A stretch of 64,000 nucleotides of DNA from Gnetum montanum. Lineage: Eukaryota; Streptophyta; Gnetopsida; Gnetales; Gnetaceae. A program made the position numbers and the translations under genes. The notes below the pieces were generated by a model. The model worked only from the letters and a program-made list of their open reading frames with translations, ran no database searches and had not been told where the DNA came from. The DNA is taken from positions 1,543,054-1,607,053 of the forward strand of contig MNCI01017909.1 in the NCBI GenBank assembly GCA_015680685.1, read 5' to 3'. Within the stretch, counting starts at the first letter, position 1. Every line of letters starts with the position of its first letter. Positions 11,476-22,399 of the stretch are shown here, piece by piece.

Positions 11476-12579
11476 TTAGTAGGAATGGCTCCTATGTCTG
11501 TGTCTGTCTGTGTCTTCTTGTGTTTCTTCAGTGCTAGTTGGATTATGAGTCAACGTTGGGTTCACATTTTGATGTATGTTCATGGTTTCTTGTTTAGGCT
11601 TAATGAACTTAATTTCTGACCCTTGACCTACCTCAAGGTATGAGGAAATGATCGATGTTGTTGTATCCCCATGTATGATGATCTCACCTCCCTCGTAAGG
11701 TAGATGTATCTCCTGATGGATTGGTGAGGATATGGATTTAAGTTGAGCTAGCCAAGGACATCCTAAGATCAGATTAAACCTTGGCATGTCATCAACCACT
11801 ATGAATTCAGCTGATGTAGGGAATTGGTCTCCGGCTATGAAATCTAAGGTAACCATGCCTTTCACTCCCACACGGGAACCACTGAAAGATCTCAAGAAAG
11901 AGGTTGTTGTGGGTTGTACTTGTTCAGTGAGTTCCAATTTTTTGATGATGGAAAAAGGTATTACATTTTTTGCTGCACCATCATCGACATGCACCCTACA
12001 TATTTTGAAATGATCAACCCGTATTGTTATGAACATAGGGGCCGTGGTGATTTCCCTTGTTTTCTCATCTAGCTTAATGTCCTTAACACGGAACTCTAAG
12101 GATGTGGTCTTCGATTCCTGAAGTTGTGGGGATAATACTGCATAAATGGATGGTTCATCTATAGAAAGATCCTCACTAATAGGAATCGAAGTTAGCATTC
12201 GTACGAGAGCCTCTCGATGTACTGGTGAAGTCATTACTAGGTCATACAAACTTAAAGAAGTATTCTTTTGTTTTAAGGCTTGTGTGACCTGGGTCAACAC
12301 ATTTACTAGGTCTTTACCATTTGGGACATTCTTATCCGTAGAGATTTGATCCATTTGACCTAGCATTCGTATTTCTCGTGGAGGGGTTTTTACGTTAGTA
12401 GCTGGGAATGCTAAGTTTGGGATATGACTTGTGACTTCATCTTTGTTTTGGTGACTTGTACTAGGCTCATTAATGGACGGACTCATGGGGATGGTGTTTA
12501 GTGGTGTAGGCTTTGGTAGTCCTAATTCATGTCCATGGTTTTCTCTCTCCATGCGCTCTTTTTTTCTCTTTCTAAACAC
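11476..12579 (-). CDS. Aspartic protease region of element C (open segment, 367 aa)
   Basis: The longest uninterrupted protease segment in the window. It opens with a basic MFRKRKKERMERE stretch. It then has the conserved block SLYDLVMTSPVHREALVRML and the retropepsin active-site motif VDDGAAKNVIPF (Tat proteases vary at the middle position of D-x-G). Next comes a strand-rich region and FNLILGCPWLAQL followed by SPIHQEIHLPYEGGE. It would process the Gag polyprotein in virus-like particles. The last 20 residues (DTDRHRHRSHSY) are out of register with sister copies, pointing to a terminal frameshift. Confidence 0.85.
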   Translation of the reverse strand: MFRKRKKERMERENHGHELGLPKPTPLNTIPMSPSINEPSTSHQNKDEVTSHIPNLAFPATNVKTPPREIRMLGQMDQISTDKNVPNGKDLVNVLTQVTQALKQKNTSLSLYDLVMTSPVHREALVRMLTSIPISEDLSIDEPSIYAVLSPQLQESKTTSLEFRVKDIKLDEKTREITTAPMFITIRVDHFKICRVHVDDGAAKNVIPFSIIKKLELTEQVQPTTTSFLRSFSGSRVGVKGMVTLDFIAGDQFPTSAEFIVVDDMPRFNLILGCPWLAQLKSISSPIHQEIHLPYEGGEIIIHGDTTTSIISSYLEVGQGSEIKFIKPKQETMNIHQNVNPTLTHNPTSTEETQEDTDRHRHRSHSY

Positions 12580-12683
12580 TCTCTTATTAGCCTATCGGCA
12601 AGACGTTCTCGCAAAGGTCATCGAGAAGTGGAGGTGGGTAGTGTGCCAGGGTGTTTTGGCACCTAGACCATAAAGGGAATGGG

Positions 12684-13592
12684 TCAGTTTTTAGATGGTA
12701 TGTTTGTTGTGGTGGCAACCAAAGGAGGTATGTGGATGATGAATGGTTTTGATGGTGTGGGGGACATGTGTGTGGTAAAAGGGGTTTGAGGATATATTGG
12801 GGCAGGTGTGTTTTCTGAATGCCCATGAATCACAAAAGGCTTTTGAGGAACGTCTTGTCTATCGTCCACATGGATAGTATTAATCACATATGGGGCATCG
12901 TTGGTATTGGTATTGAGAGGATCCTTGTAGACCCCCATGGATTGGTTTTGAGGCCTTACCGAGTTTGTCTCGTCGAACACTACTTCACCCCCATCTATCA
13001 TGCATTGTATGTCTTGTTTCAATGCAAAGTAGTAACCAATCCCATGACCATACCGTTGATGATATTCATAAAACCTATCCAACCTAAAGCCTTTTGGAAT
13101 GGGAGGTTCGTTGGCTATAGCTAAGGCTGGATTTTTGGCCAATTCGCAAAAGCGATCATGTCTTTGCGAGGCCGCAGGAGACATTTGTTTGTGTTGAATT
13201 AGCCCATCCTTTAGAAGTTGATCAAGTAGTTGTGAAAGCGTCATGGGAAATGGTGTGTATTGAGCAGGGTCTTTCCTTTCAAAGGTAAGGGCATGACCTA
13301 TGTTGTTGTTTCTTTTTGAGGAATTTTCAGGTGTATGAGTGGGTGTGGTTCTTTCATATTTGTTTGGGATAGCAGGTTGTTTTCCCTCAGCCACTGCTGC
13401 TACTATTGTTTTGGATTTATCTTTCCTTGTATGTTGGCTCCTAAAGGTTGAGTAGGCTGGGACATTACTTGTTTGTGCCGCTTCTTCTATGTCTTTGATT
13501 TGTACGAATGCTTGGCTCAATGTGCGCGCTTTCAGGTAGTAAATTTTTGACTTAATAAAGTCATTCACGACTGACTTAAGGATAGTGAGCAA
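12684..13592 (-). CDS. C-terminal gag with Tat-type knuckle, element C (open segment)
   Basis: A 302-aa open segment. It starts inside gag (LTILKSVVNDFIKSKIYYL), passes a Lys-rich patch (QHTRKDKSK), and holds FYEYHQRYGHGIGYYF. That is the degenerate counterpart of the E copy's CDYHQLCGHDMDYC knuckle (C-x2-H-x4-H-x4-C), here with the Cys positions replaced. A Pro/Thr-rich tail follows. It corresponds to nucleocapsid, which binds element RNA. Confidence 0.75.
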   Translation of the reverse strand: MLTILKSVVNDFIKSKIYYLKARTLSQAFVQIKDIEEAAQTSNVPAYSTFRSQHTRKDKSKTIVAAVAEGKQPAIPNKYERTTPTHTPENSSKRNNNIGHALTFERKDPAQYTPFPMTLSQLLDQLLKDGLIQHKQMSPAASQRHDRFCELAKNPALAIANEPPIPKGFRLDRFYEYHQRYGHGIGYYFALKQDIQCMIDGGEVVFDETNSVRPQNQSMGVYKDPLNTNTNDAPYVINTIHVDDRQDVPQKPFVIHGHSENTPAPIYPQTPFTTHMSPTPSKPFIIHIPPLVATTTNIPSKN

Positions 13593-15224
13593 ATATGTTT
13601 TGGGGATAGGTTCGTGAATTTTGTTTAAGGCTACACTCCACCTTTGGATAAATTTCTATGCTGACTCCAATGGCGCTTGTTTAACTTGAATCAAGCTATC
13701 TAACGTGGCTTCAGGTTTCGAATTGTACTTGAAACGGGTGACAAACAGATGCAACAAACTCTCTAAAGAAGATATGGAGCTATGAGGTAAAGATCAGTAC
13801 CAGTCTAAGGCTTTTCTAGTTAAGGAGATTGCAAACACTCGCAAAATTACATGGGGCCATGCTTGAAGTAAAAAGCTTTCAGTTCTAAATGTCACTAGGT
13901 GGGCATTTGGGTCCCCTTCTCCATTGTACTTGGTCAGTTGAGGTAATGAGACTCCTTATGGCAAGGTCAAGGGTGGAACTGAGGGGTCAATTAGGTCATC
14001 TTGATAGAAATCTAGTATCTTGACTTCCTTATTATTGAAATATTTAAGGTTTTTTAGTTCTTCTGCCAATGAGTGCATCATTGTTTTTGTGTCTGCCCAT
14101 TCTTGGGCAGTAGGCAAACCAGTGGATTGAGTGGATTATGGATGATAATGGTTTAATTGTTGCATTGGAAAGGGAAAGAAAGGTTGTTGGGCTAACATTT
14201 GTTGTGGTGGGATGGTATTTGGCACTGAGACTATCAGTGGAGCCCACTACCCAGCTACAGGTTGTGAGGTAACACCTCGAACATGTTGGGTTGGAGTAAT
14301 CAATGATGCCCCATGAATCTGCATCTGGGGTATGTAATGGGTGGACGTGGAAGCTGGTATGATTGAAGGTATTCCAATTACTTGAGGTTGGAGGATTGAA
14401 CTTGCGTTGGTTTGGGGGAGTTTTTGGGACTACACTAGTGGAGGAATGATGGAAGTGGACGTATCAGAGTGAATGTTATTGAGCATGGAGAAGATAGAAA
14501 TGGAATGGGGAACAGGTCCTCGAGTGTTTGTGGATGAAGAAGGAAACACAGTTTCTTCTAGGAAAGGATGGAATAATGGGTTTGTGTGGGCATGGGGGCT
14601 AATGGTATGGTATGATTCTCCATGTTTAGATTGGGCTGCAAAGTCATCTTCTTCATCTTGAGGCTCTATGGGAGGTAGTTGTAAGGCTTGACTTCTAGCC
14701 ATAAGAAGCTGGGATATGAGTTTATGATGGTTTTTAGATAGTGGGATTATGTCAAATGCTGAAGGGATAAAATCACATCCTCCTTTGTGGATGAATTCAT
14801 ATTCTCTCTTAGCTTCCCTCTCTACACGATCAATGGGTAGGTTGGCTTGGATTTTGACATAGATAAAATTATACTGTTCGGGTGTAAGAGTCGCATGAAT
14901 AGGGCCTTTTCCCTGTAGCCTAAGGGATTGGCATGTAAGAATTTGAAGATTTATGTGTTTAATAATGGTCATGGATTCCGTAGTAGTCACAGGGTTTTAA
15001 GCTTCAGCCCCAAAGTCAGCAATCGGTAGTGTTACTGGGTTGGCTTGGGAAGATTCCATGATAAATGTGAATGGACTGGGGTAGGTGAATGGAGTTGGAT
15101 CACAAGCAGTTGTAGCGTGGGGTGACACAAGTTCAATGTGATCAATAGGGATGAGGAGACTCAAATGGGCAAGGTGGATGAGTTTTGATAGGTAGTGATG
15201 TTTTAACCAATAACAAGAAAGTGG

Positions 15225-15241
15225 CCCTCCTTCTAGCGCCA
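15225..15241 (-). other. Primer-binding site of element C
   Basis: Minus-strand TGGCGCTAGAAGGAGGG, 5 nt inside the 5' LTR. It is complementary to a tRNA ending CCCTCCTTCTAGCGCCA. The identical 17-mer occurs in D and E, with one or two changes in A and F. I cannot assign the tRNA. Confidence 0.85.
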
Positions 15242-15246
15242 AAAAC

Positions 15247-16883
15247 TGTACTGACCTAAATTGTCGGTGTAAGGCTAGAAGGGAAATAGACACCGAGAGA
15301 TCATCGAGCACGCACAGCTGACCCTGCCTTCGCCTAAAGGTAAGCTGAAAAAGTAAATGAAGGTAGAGTGCCTTGGATGGTCTGCACGAAAATCAACCAA
15401 GGACTTCCCTGAGCATAAGCTACGGCTAGCGCTGGGGTTATCATAAACAGTGTAAACGGAATGTAAATGGAATGCAAACAGTGACACGAAATGTAAATAG
15501 AGCATACTGAATTATAAATAAAGTGTAAACAGATATATATTGTAAAAAAAGCATAAAACGAAGTAAATAATGTAAATGGAAGGTAATAATGAAACCGTAT
15601 TGTATTGTTCAAACAGGAATATGCATTGGTCAAAGCGTAGTTGCACATGTGTGGATGGCAAGTCAAATGCCTAGCCTCGGAATGATATGATGCGATGATG
15701 TGATGATGAAATGGGATGAACATGAGAAATACTTAGAAGCCAACAATCAAGTTTGCCAAGCGCCCAAGGATTGCAAATTCTATCTTTCTTCAAAGTTTCC
15801 AATCTCTCCAATTTTTTTGCCTCTTCCAATCTCTTCCCCCCTTCTTAGTTTATGTGAATTGATAGGGTATTTATAGGGTTGGGCTAGGCTTGGGCAGTTG
15901 CATTCTTTGACCAGGTTCAATGTATCTGTGTTGGATAGTTGTGCATGAGTTGGATGTGTGCTAGATAGTTGCATTCTTTGAGCAGGTTCAATGTATCTGT
16001 GTTGGATAGTTGTACATGAGTTGGATGTGTGTTGGATAGATGCATTCTTTGACCAAGTTCAATGTATCTATGTTGGATAGTTGTGCACAAGTTGGACGTG
16101 TGTTGGAAAGCTACATTCTTGACTAGGTACATTGCATTTTACAATTTATGGGTTATTCAAGCCCATGAAAGTATATTTAATTTAGACCATGAGGGCTTGA
16201 CATGCCCATAAATGGGGATTTATAATGAAATATACAACAAGAGAAATTTGACTACCCAGCGTGACCTACAGTGTGACCTCCAAAACTTGTAATTTTGAGC
16301 TGAAATCTGGAATTTCTGAAGGCTGGGATCCATAGTTATCAATAGTGGACCCTAAGGATGACTTGCACCCTTGAAATCAAGTCATTTTGGCTTAGTTTTG
16401 GGGCTCTAAAAGTTGGTGACGCTGATCCTTACGCTGTGCAGCGTCTGAAAAAGTAACCCTAGCGTCACCAAGTCAAAATGGCATATTTGAGGCCCAAATC
16501 TTGATTTTTTGGAGGCTTGGAGCTATTGGGGACCTTGGTGAAGGTCATGGGGGGTCCTTGTGCTCAATTTTGACATGTTTTGACTCAATTTTGGGGCTCC
16601 AAAAGTTGGTGACGTTGATCCTACGCTGTGCAGCGTCTGAAAAAGTAACCAAAGTGTACTTAGCCAAAACCAAACATTTTGAACTTGAAAATTTTGATTC
16701 TAGATGCTAGAAGTTGGTGTAGTTGCTTGTGGACCCCGAGGGAACCTTGCCTATTGAATCATGGGCCATCAGGGGCTGTTTCTGAGGCCTGCAAGTTTGG
16801 TCACACTGTACTCATGTTGGGCAGCAGCATGACTTAGCTTGATTCTTGTCTAAAAGTGCTAGGCCAAAATTAGTGGTGTTTCA
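15247..16883 (-). repeat. 5' LTR of element C
   Basis: Partner of 7203-8839, equal in length (1637 bp) and nearly identical. TG..CA ends, TATA box at 15865-15878, and the same internal direct repeats near 15900-16130. Confidence 0.92.
15865..15878 (-). promoter_or_regulatory. LTR promoter TATA box (element C 5' LTR)
   Basis: Minus-strand CCCTATAAATACCC. It would drive the genomic RNA of C toward lower coordinates. Confidence 0.7.
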
Positions 16884-17914
16884 TCACCCAAGAGGCATCG
16901 ACAAAGAAGTACAAAACACCATGAGAAAATTGGCATCAAGCACTATCCGTCAGGTGCTTGGCCAGATGTCATCGCACCGTGTTCAAAAGTACATTGGATC
17001 GGGAAATGAAGTTTTGAGATGCATAGGAAGCAGGTTGTAACTGTGGGATCGGGGATTGATCAAGGGATTTTTTTGTTTAACTATGGGAGAGGAATGATCT
17101 TGTGAAAAATTCATGTTGGTCCTTGTCGACAACCAGTATCTAGCAGACTTGGGACCAAGGCATGGGAGGTGTGTCCTTTGGAGGAATGAGACTCTTGTAT
17201 CATATTTAAGAGACCCCATTGTCAACAGCCAAAGCCATGCGATGAGGTGGTGCGACATGATTGTTTGAGACATGAGTGTTTTATTTCAAGAAAAATTCCT
17301 TCATGCCTGGGGCTTGTATGGGAAGAGCCAATGGCCTTATCATGTATTTTGATCTTTGATTTTTTTTTTTGCAAAGAGCATTTTTTTTTCAGTATTGTAC
17401 TCATGCTCGTGTGCTTGTAGTTGTATCATGTGCTATGTTGTGTTGCGAGTTGCAACTGCTTAGAGAGTTACGGTATGCAACAGTGTGGTCCAAGTTTTGT
17501 GGTGAATGGGATGTATCCAGGAGGTGTAACTGAGTAGGACAAGGAGAACATATTGGAGAATAAGGGATGCATCAGGAACTGGGAATGTACTCATGAGCGG
17601 ATTGATTAACTTGGTCGCGTGCATCGGGAACAATATGGTACCTTGTCACTATGATGAAGTGCATCTATGTGTGAACACCTCTGAGCATCATCCTACAAAC
17701 ATAACTCCAAGAGGACAAGAAAACCACAAGTAAGTTAGTCTAAAATACTTTAAACATGAATACAGCCGATGGGATGGAGGCACCATGTTAAACTTCAATC
17801 AAGAAAAACAAGTAGCATCAATGTCATCAGAGTCCACATGGTGAATCATGCAGTAGGTTTTAGATGGAGAAAAGTCATTGATTGCAGCAATAGATTAATG
17901 GTCCAGTGATGATG
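16884..17914 (-). other. 3' UTR of element D (right of the C insertion)
   Basis: Continues D after the C insertion. Aligns with C's own 3' UTR 8870-9984, including tcgacaaagaag and the stretch around 17640-17760. No gene is seen. Confidence 0.75.
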
Positions 17915-18265
17915 TTGCCAGTTTATAGTCTTAGCGAACTGTCATGGATTAGTTTTACGTCATAATCCTTTGGATGTTGCTAGTTTAGCGTCGTAGCAGA
18001 CGGTGCAGTGCTAGTTTATAGTCATGGCAGACTATGGAGAGGCAAGCTAGTTTATATTCTTAGTAGACTCTGGCAGACACAAATGTGGCAGTTTAATGTC
18101 ATACTGAATGGAGTTCTATGCTGTTAGTTTATCATCATAATGCCAGGATGAATCTGTGGTATCAATTTACCGTCATGATGCTAGGACGAATTTGTGGTAT
18201 CAGTTTACCATCATGATGCCAGGACGAATCTATAGTATCAGTTTACCATCATGATGCCAGGATGA
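17915..18265. repeat. Palindromic minisatellite after integrase of D
   Basis: About ten units: first TAGTTTATAGTCTTAGCGAAC-like, then a run of GGTATCAGTTTACCATCATGA-like units of about 40 bp with ATGCCAGGACGAAT spacers. It lies just downstream of the integrase stop at 18283, as in E. Confidence 0.8.
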
Positions 18266-18749
18266 ATGCATACCTTAAGTTTTTAAACGTAGTATGGTTT
18301 GAGATACATGTGATTTGTTGGATTAGAAAACTCATTGCCATTCATATCATCTAGTTTGAATTCCCCATTGTCGTATGCCTTAGTGACCAAGTAAGGTCCT
18401 TCCCAGTTAGCTGAGAATTTGTTCGAGTGTTCACAGACCATCTTGAGGACAAGGTCACCTTCTTTGATTGGATGCTTGTGTACATTGTGTCGATGTCGCC
18501 GTTGTTGTTTTTTTGATCCCGCTCGATTTGATCCAGCGTGTGTGTACGTTCCTCCTCCACTGAGTCAAGGTTAACAATGCGTCATTCATCATTTTGACCT
18601 TCATCGAGGAGTCCAGAGAGAGTGATTTGTAATGAGGGTACCTGCAACTCCAAAGGTAAAATAACTTATGATCCATAAACAAGACTATAGGGTGTTTTAC
18701 CTGTGGGCGTTCAATGCATCGTTCGATATGCCCATAGTGCATAAACTAG

Positions 18750-19448
18750 CTATTCATGGCATCTTCTTTTGCTCCGATGAAGCATTTTCTTGAGCACCAT
18801 GATGACAGTTTTATTTGTGGACTCTACTTGACCTTTTCTTTGTGGGTAGTATGATGATGAGAACGAATGTTTGATGCCTAGGCTCTCACAAAATTTTTTG
18901 GTTTCGGCACTGCTAAACTGTGGCCCATTATCGGTGATTATGGTCATTGGGATGCCAAAATGGGTTATAATGTTTTCGAGTATGAAATTGCATACTTTTT
19001 TGGATGTGGTCTTCCTAAGGGGGATAGCTTCAACCCGTTTTGTGAAGTATTCAGTTGTGGTGATGATGAAGCTATGTCCTGCTGAAGATGGGGGAGTTAT
19101 CGATTCAATGATGTCTAACCCCCATTTCTGGAAAGGCCATGTGATTTGTGCTGTATGGAACTCATTAGGTAGCACATGTATTAAATTACCATGCTTTTGA
19201 CATATTTTGCATGTTTTGACCTTGGATAAACAATTGTACTCCATGTGTGGCCAATAATAGCCTAAACGTCTGATTTTCATTGCCATTGCCTTAGGCGCTA
19301 TGTGCCCTCCGCAAAGTCCTTCATGAACTTGCTCCACGATTGTGTGACTGTCGATGCTACTAACACACACTAAAAAAATACCTTCATATGATCTACGACA
19401 TAACATGTCTCCTATTAACGCATATTGTCGAGAACGTTTTTGCACCAC
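18750..19448 (-). CDS. Integrase core of element D (open segment, 232 aa)
   Basis: Zinc-binding region with H..H (EQVHEGLCGGH) and CKICQKH. The catalytic core has WGLDIIESI (first Asp), TIITDNGPQFSS (second Asp) and the region of the third acidic residue (YYPQRKGQVESTNK, Glu in VES). The layout matches Tat-lineage integrase, without a chromodomain. It inserts cDNA into the genome. The segment continues in another frame to 18455 and 18283. Confidence 0.88.
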   Translation of the reverse strand: MVQKRSRQYALIGDMLCRRSYEGIFLVCVSSIDSHTIVEQVHEGLCGGHIAPKAMAMKIRRLGYYWPHMEYNCLSKVKTCKICQKHGNLIHVLPNEFHTAQITWPFQKWGLDIIESITPPSSAGHSFIITTTEYFTKRVEAIPLRKTTSKKVCNFILENIITHFGIPMTIITDNGPQFSSAETKKFCESLGIKHSFSSSYYPQRKGQVESTNKTVIMVLKKMLHRSKRRCHE

Positions 19449-20634
19449 GTCCTTTTAAGCATTCGTTAGATGTTGTGACGGTTCACCACGTAGAAGGTAC
19501 TCTTTTATGTCATCATACCATTCTAATGCATGTGTAGTACTAACGAATGCTATAGGTATGTCATCAAGAGTGTCGGTTATGGGTTTGGCATAGTTCGTTA
19601 TGGAATTAGGCAACGCATGAAACATGTTGGGTGTCATGTTTAACGCTAGTGTTGCGAGTGCATCTGTGATGGTATTTTCATTTCTGGGAACATGTTGCAC
19701 CTCTATGTTTGTTAACTATTTCAAAAAGTGTTTAGTTAAGTCACAGTACGGTTGTAAATGTGAAGCTTTGCATGCGAAAACATCCATGACCTAATTGATT
19801 ACCAGCTGTGAGTCGCCTCGAACTATGAGCCATGTGATTCCTGAAGCTAGTGCTACCATGAGACCTCTAAGAAGACCTTTGTACTTTGCCATGTTGTTGG
19901 TACAAGGGAATTTAATTGATAGGAAGAGGGTTGAATTTCTCCAGAGGGATACATTATGATGGCTGTAGGACTTCCTCCTTGGGAGGTTGATGCTTCATCA
20001 AAGTATAAGATTGCATCGTAGTTGTCGGGCACGATGTCTATGGTGTTCACGTCCTTATCAGGGAACTCAGGGTTGATCATTGCTTGGTCTTGCGTTGTGA
20101 GGCGGTCATTTGATTGACTATTGCTTGACCCTTGGTGGAAGATTGAGCTATGTAGCATAGGTCAAAATTAGCAATCATCACCTTCCATCTAGCTATCTTG
20201 CTTGACTCATAAATGTTATTGGTGATAGCTCTGAGCACATTGTATTTACAAATAATGTTGACTTGGTTACAGAAGAGATAATTTTGCCACTTTCTCAAGG
20301 AAAAGATAAGGGCTAGAAATGACCTCTCCATGTTGTTGTATCTCTATTTGTGGGCTACTAAGGCATGGCTTAGGTAGTAGATAGGGATTTCAGATCCATC
20401 TTCTCATTTTTGACAAAGCATAGATGTGATAGATGAATCTAATGTCGCAAGGTAAATGTAGAAGGATTTTTTGTTCTGTGGGGGATAAACTGTCAATAGT
20501 TGAGCTAGTACCATTTTGATGTTCTCAAAGGCTTCTTGGCACTGTTGAGTCCATTGAAAATGGACATTTTTTCACAATAAATGTTGCATGTGTTTCAGCT
20601 TGTCCGTCAGTTTTTCAATGAAGCGCCTAATAAA

Positions 20635-21318
20635 CTATAATCTACCTTGTAGACCATGTAATTTGGTAAGGTTGCTAGGTGGTTTCAAATTTGTTATTAT
20701 CTTAAACTTATCAGGATCTACTCGTATCCCTATTTCAGACACTATGAATCCCAACATTTTTCCTGTTTTGACTCCAAAGACACACTTCTTTGGGTTAAGC
20801 CTAAGCTCATACTTGAGACAACGTTTAAGTACCAAGTCTAGGTCATTGATGTGTTGCTCAGTTATTTTTGACTTGACCACGATGTCGTCTACATAATCAT
20901 TGAGCGAATTAAGCCTATAATCACTAAATATGTATGTCATCGCTCGCTGATATGTAGCATCGGCATTTTTTAGTCTGAATGGCATCATTGTATAACAAAA
21001 TGTGCCCCATGGTGCTATGAAGGTTATCCTAAGTTGATGTTTTGGGTTGATCCTAATCTAGTTGTATCCCAAGAATCCATCCATAAAGGTCAACAATGAA
21101 TGCCCAACAGTTGAATCAACAAGTTGATTGATATCGGGTAGGGGGAAGTCATCTTTTATGGTTGCTATGTTGAGGTCATGGAAGTCAATGCATAGGTGAA
21201 TGGTGTCGTTCTTCTTTGGGACTACAACCATGTTGGACACCCAATCGGCGTAGTCAACAGCCCGGATGAAACTGGCTTGGTAAAGTTTCATGATTTCATT
21301 ACGAACTACCAGTGCCAC
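20635..21318 (-). pseudogene. Reverse transcriptase domain of element D
   Basis: Two open pieces (21318-21058 and 20988-20635) separated by a stop. The first holds VVVPKK, LCIDFHDLN and FMDGFLGYN. The second holds MMPFRLKNADATYQRAM and the intact catalytic YVDD box in LNDYVDDIVVKS, then KCVFGVKTGKMLGF. Unlike the E copy, the active-site Asp pair is kept here. Confidence 0.85.
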
Positions 21319-21759
21319 CTCAGGTCTAACCTTTCATGCTTTTTATTTCACTGGTCTGAGTTTTGGATCGAGGATGATGTTATGCTGGACTATTCGAGGG
21401 TCTAGTCCTGGCATATCGGTATAGGACCAAGTGAATGCTTTCATGTTCTCTTTCAGCACTTGAGCTATGTCACTGGCTAGTTGTGGATTTAATATAGTGC
21501 TTAGTTTTAATATTTTAACTTCGCCATCGAACATAGTAATGGGAACTTTGGTGAGAGGATCTTCGGTGATGTTATCGGCCTCTAAGTCCAGAGTTTTCGT
21601 CATTCCCTTAAAGCAATAAAGTGTCTCTTGTGTTGATGCCACGAAATTGTCATAAATTGATGATGAGTCTAGATCAATGGATTCTAGATTGATTTCTCGT
21701 TGAATGGCCCCATGTGGTCCATTGACAAAAAATGATGAGAAGAGGTGCTTGCTATCCAT

Positions 21760-22277
21760 GTTTTTTGCCCCTGCCAATTAAATGGGGAGCCATGTGAGCA
21801 AGGGTGAGTTGCTATTTTCTCGTAAAAATTAATTTCTACATCTTAATGTAACTAAGGCATGCGATGAATAGTTTATCGTCATACATGGAACATTTGGCAG
21901 TTTAGGGCCATATCTGGCCATTTGCCAATCATGCTCCAAGTATATACAAGGATTATGATTTTTTTATATTTTTATATTTTTAAGTTTATTTTTTAGAGTT
22001 TTTATATTTTAAGTTTGGGCATTGCACCAAAGAGCCTAGCATAAAAAGAATAAATGGTAAAATGATAAAAAATGCACCATGTAACAATAAATGAAATAAA
22101 ATAAAGAAAATAACAAAAAGGAGGGGTTTAAAAGGGGTCAAATAGGGTTAAGGTGGAAGTCATTTTCAGAATTTTCAACATTTTATAGGTGGTGAACAGC
22201 ATGAACACGGAGTAGTGGATTACATGACCACTAGGGTGCAGCATCTAAGGCAGCATAAGTGTTAGGACAGTGTGCAG
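21760..22277. other. Spacer between pol and antisense gene of D, with palindromic units
   Basis: Contains the acceptor-like minus-strand site TTGGCAG just before the pol ATG, two palindromic units at 21875-21930 (GTTTATCGTCAT and AGTTTAGGGCCAT..GGCC), and AT-rich sequence. The divergent starts of pol (minus) and the antisense gene (plus) flank it, so promoters for either could lie here. No gene is seen. Confidence 0.5.
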
Positions 22278-22392
22278 GGTAGCATCCAAGGAAAGGCAGC
22301 ATCCAAGGCAGGGCAACATCCAAGGCAGGGTAGCGTCCAAGGTAGGGCAACGTCCAAGGCAAGGCAACGTCTAAGGTAAGGCAACGTCACCA
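22278..22392 (+). repeat. 17-bp tandem repeat next to the antisense gene start (element D)
   Basis: About seven units of GGGCAACATCCAAGGCA with small changes, ending about 8 bp before the ATG at 22400. It occupies the likely 5' UTR or promoter of the antisense gene. Confidence 0.75.
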
Positions 22393-22399
22393 GTGCAAG

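Larger units (their letters stand above)
11352..15059 (-). pseudogene. gag-protease of element C
   Basis: The start is the ATG at 15059 (MESSQANPV). In order: gag N-domain (EQYNFIYVKIQAN, then GGCDFIPSAFDIIPL, 14870-14700), acidic linker, Pro/Gln-rich linker, gag core with the GEGDPNAH block (about 13950-13650), second half of gag with a CX2H-type knuckle (13592-12684) and aspartic protease (12579-11476). A frameshift near 11476 moves the conserved tail (WSKLPF...KRQLNN) to another frame, ending TAG at 11352-11354. An in-frame TAA near 15000 and others around 14428-13593 break the frame. It would encode capsid and processing protease. Confidence 0.85.
7203..16883 (-). mobile_element. Element C, gag-protease-only Tat-like retrotransposon
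   Basis: A 9.7-kb element with two LTRs of equal length (1637 bp each: 7203-8839 and 15247-16883). It is inserted in the 3' UTR of D: the flanks ccacc (7198-7202) and tcacc (16884-16888) match at four of five bases, and the D sequence resumes in register (gaggcatcgacaaag continues after 16888, as in C's own UTR near 8870). Inside are a PBS, gag-protease (15059-11352), repeat arrays and a 3' UTR. It has no RT, RNase H, integrase or antisense gene, so it would need another copy's enzymes. Confidence 0.9.
18283..21759 (-). pseudogene. pol (RT-RNase H-aRNase H-integrase) of element D
   Basis: The ATG at 21759 (MDSKHLFSSF) aligns with the pol start of E. An AG splice-acceptor-like site lies 11 nt upstream. 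Order: linker ending IVQHNIILDPKLRP; RT (21330-20640) with VVVPKK, CIDFHDLN and YVDDI; RNase H (about 20560-20080); archaic RNase H (about 20050-19800); bridge (19700-19455) with HVPRNENTITDALATLAL; integrase (19448 to 18455); and a C-terminal domain ending NHMYLKPYYV with TAA at 18283. At least five stops or frameshifts break it, including TAG at 19791-19793 at a position that is also a stop in E. It would reverse-transcribe and integrate the element. Confidence 0.88.

Noticed and set aside
15247-16883. LTR-internal direct repeats (ttcaatgtatctgtgttgg) as a satellite
   Set aside because: Only about four copies, confined to the LTRs of C, so they are LTR substructure and not a satellite array.
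7203-21759. C and D as a tandem array sharing one LTR (15247-16883)
   Set aside because: The flanks of C match at four of five bases, D's 3' UTR resumes in register after 16883, and D has its own 3' LTR at 5007-7166. Nesting fits better.
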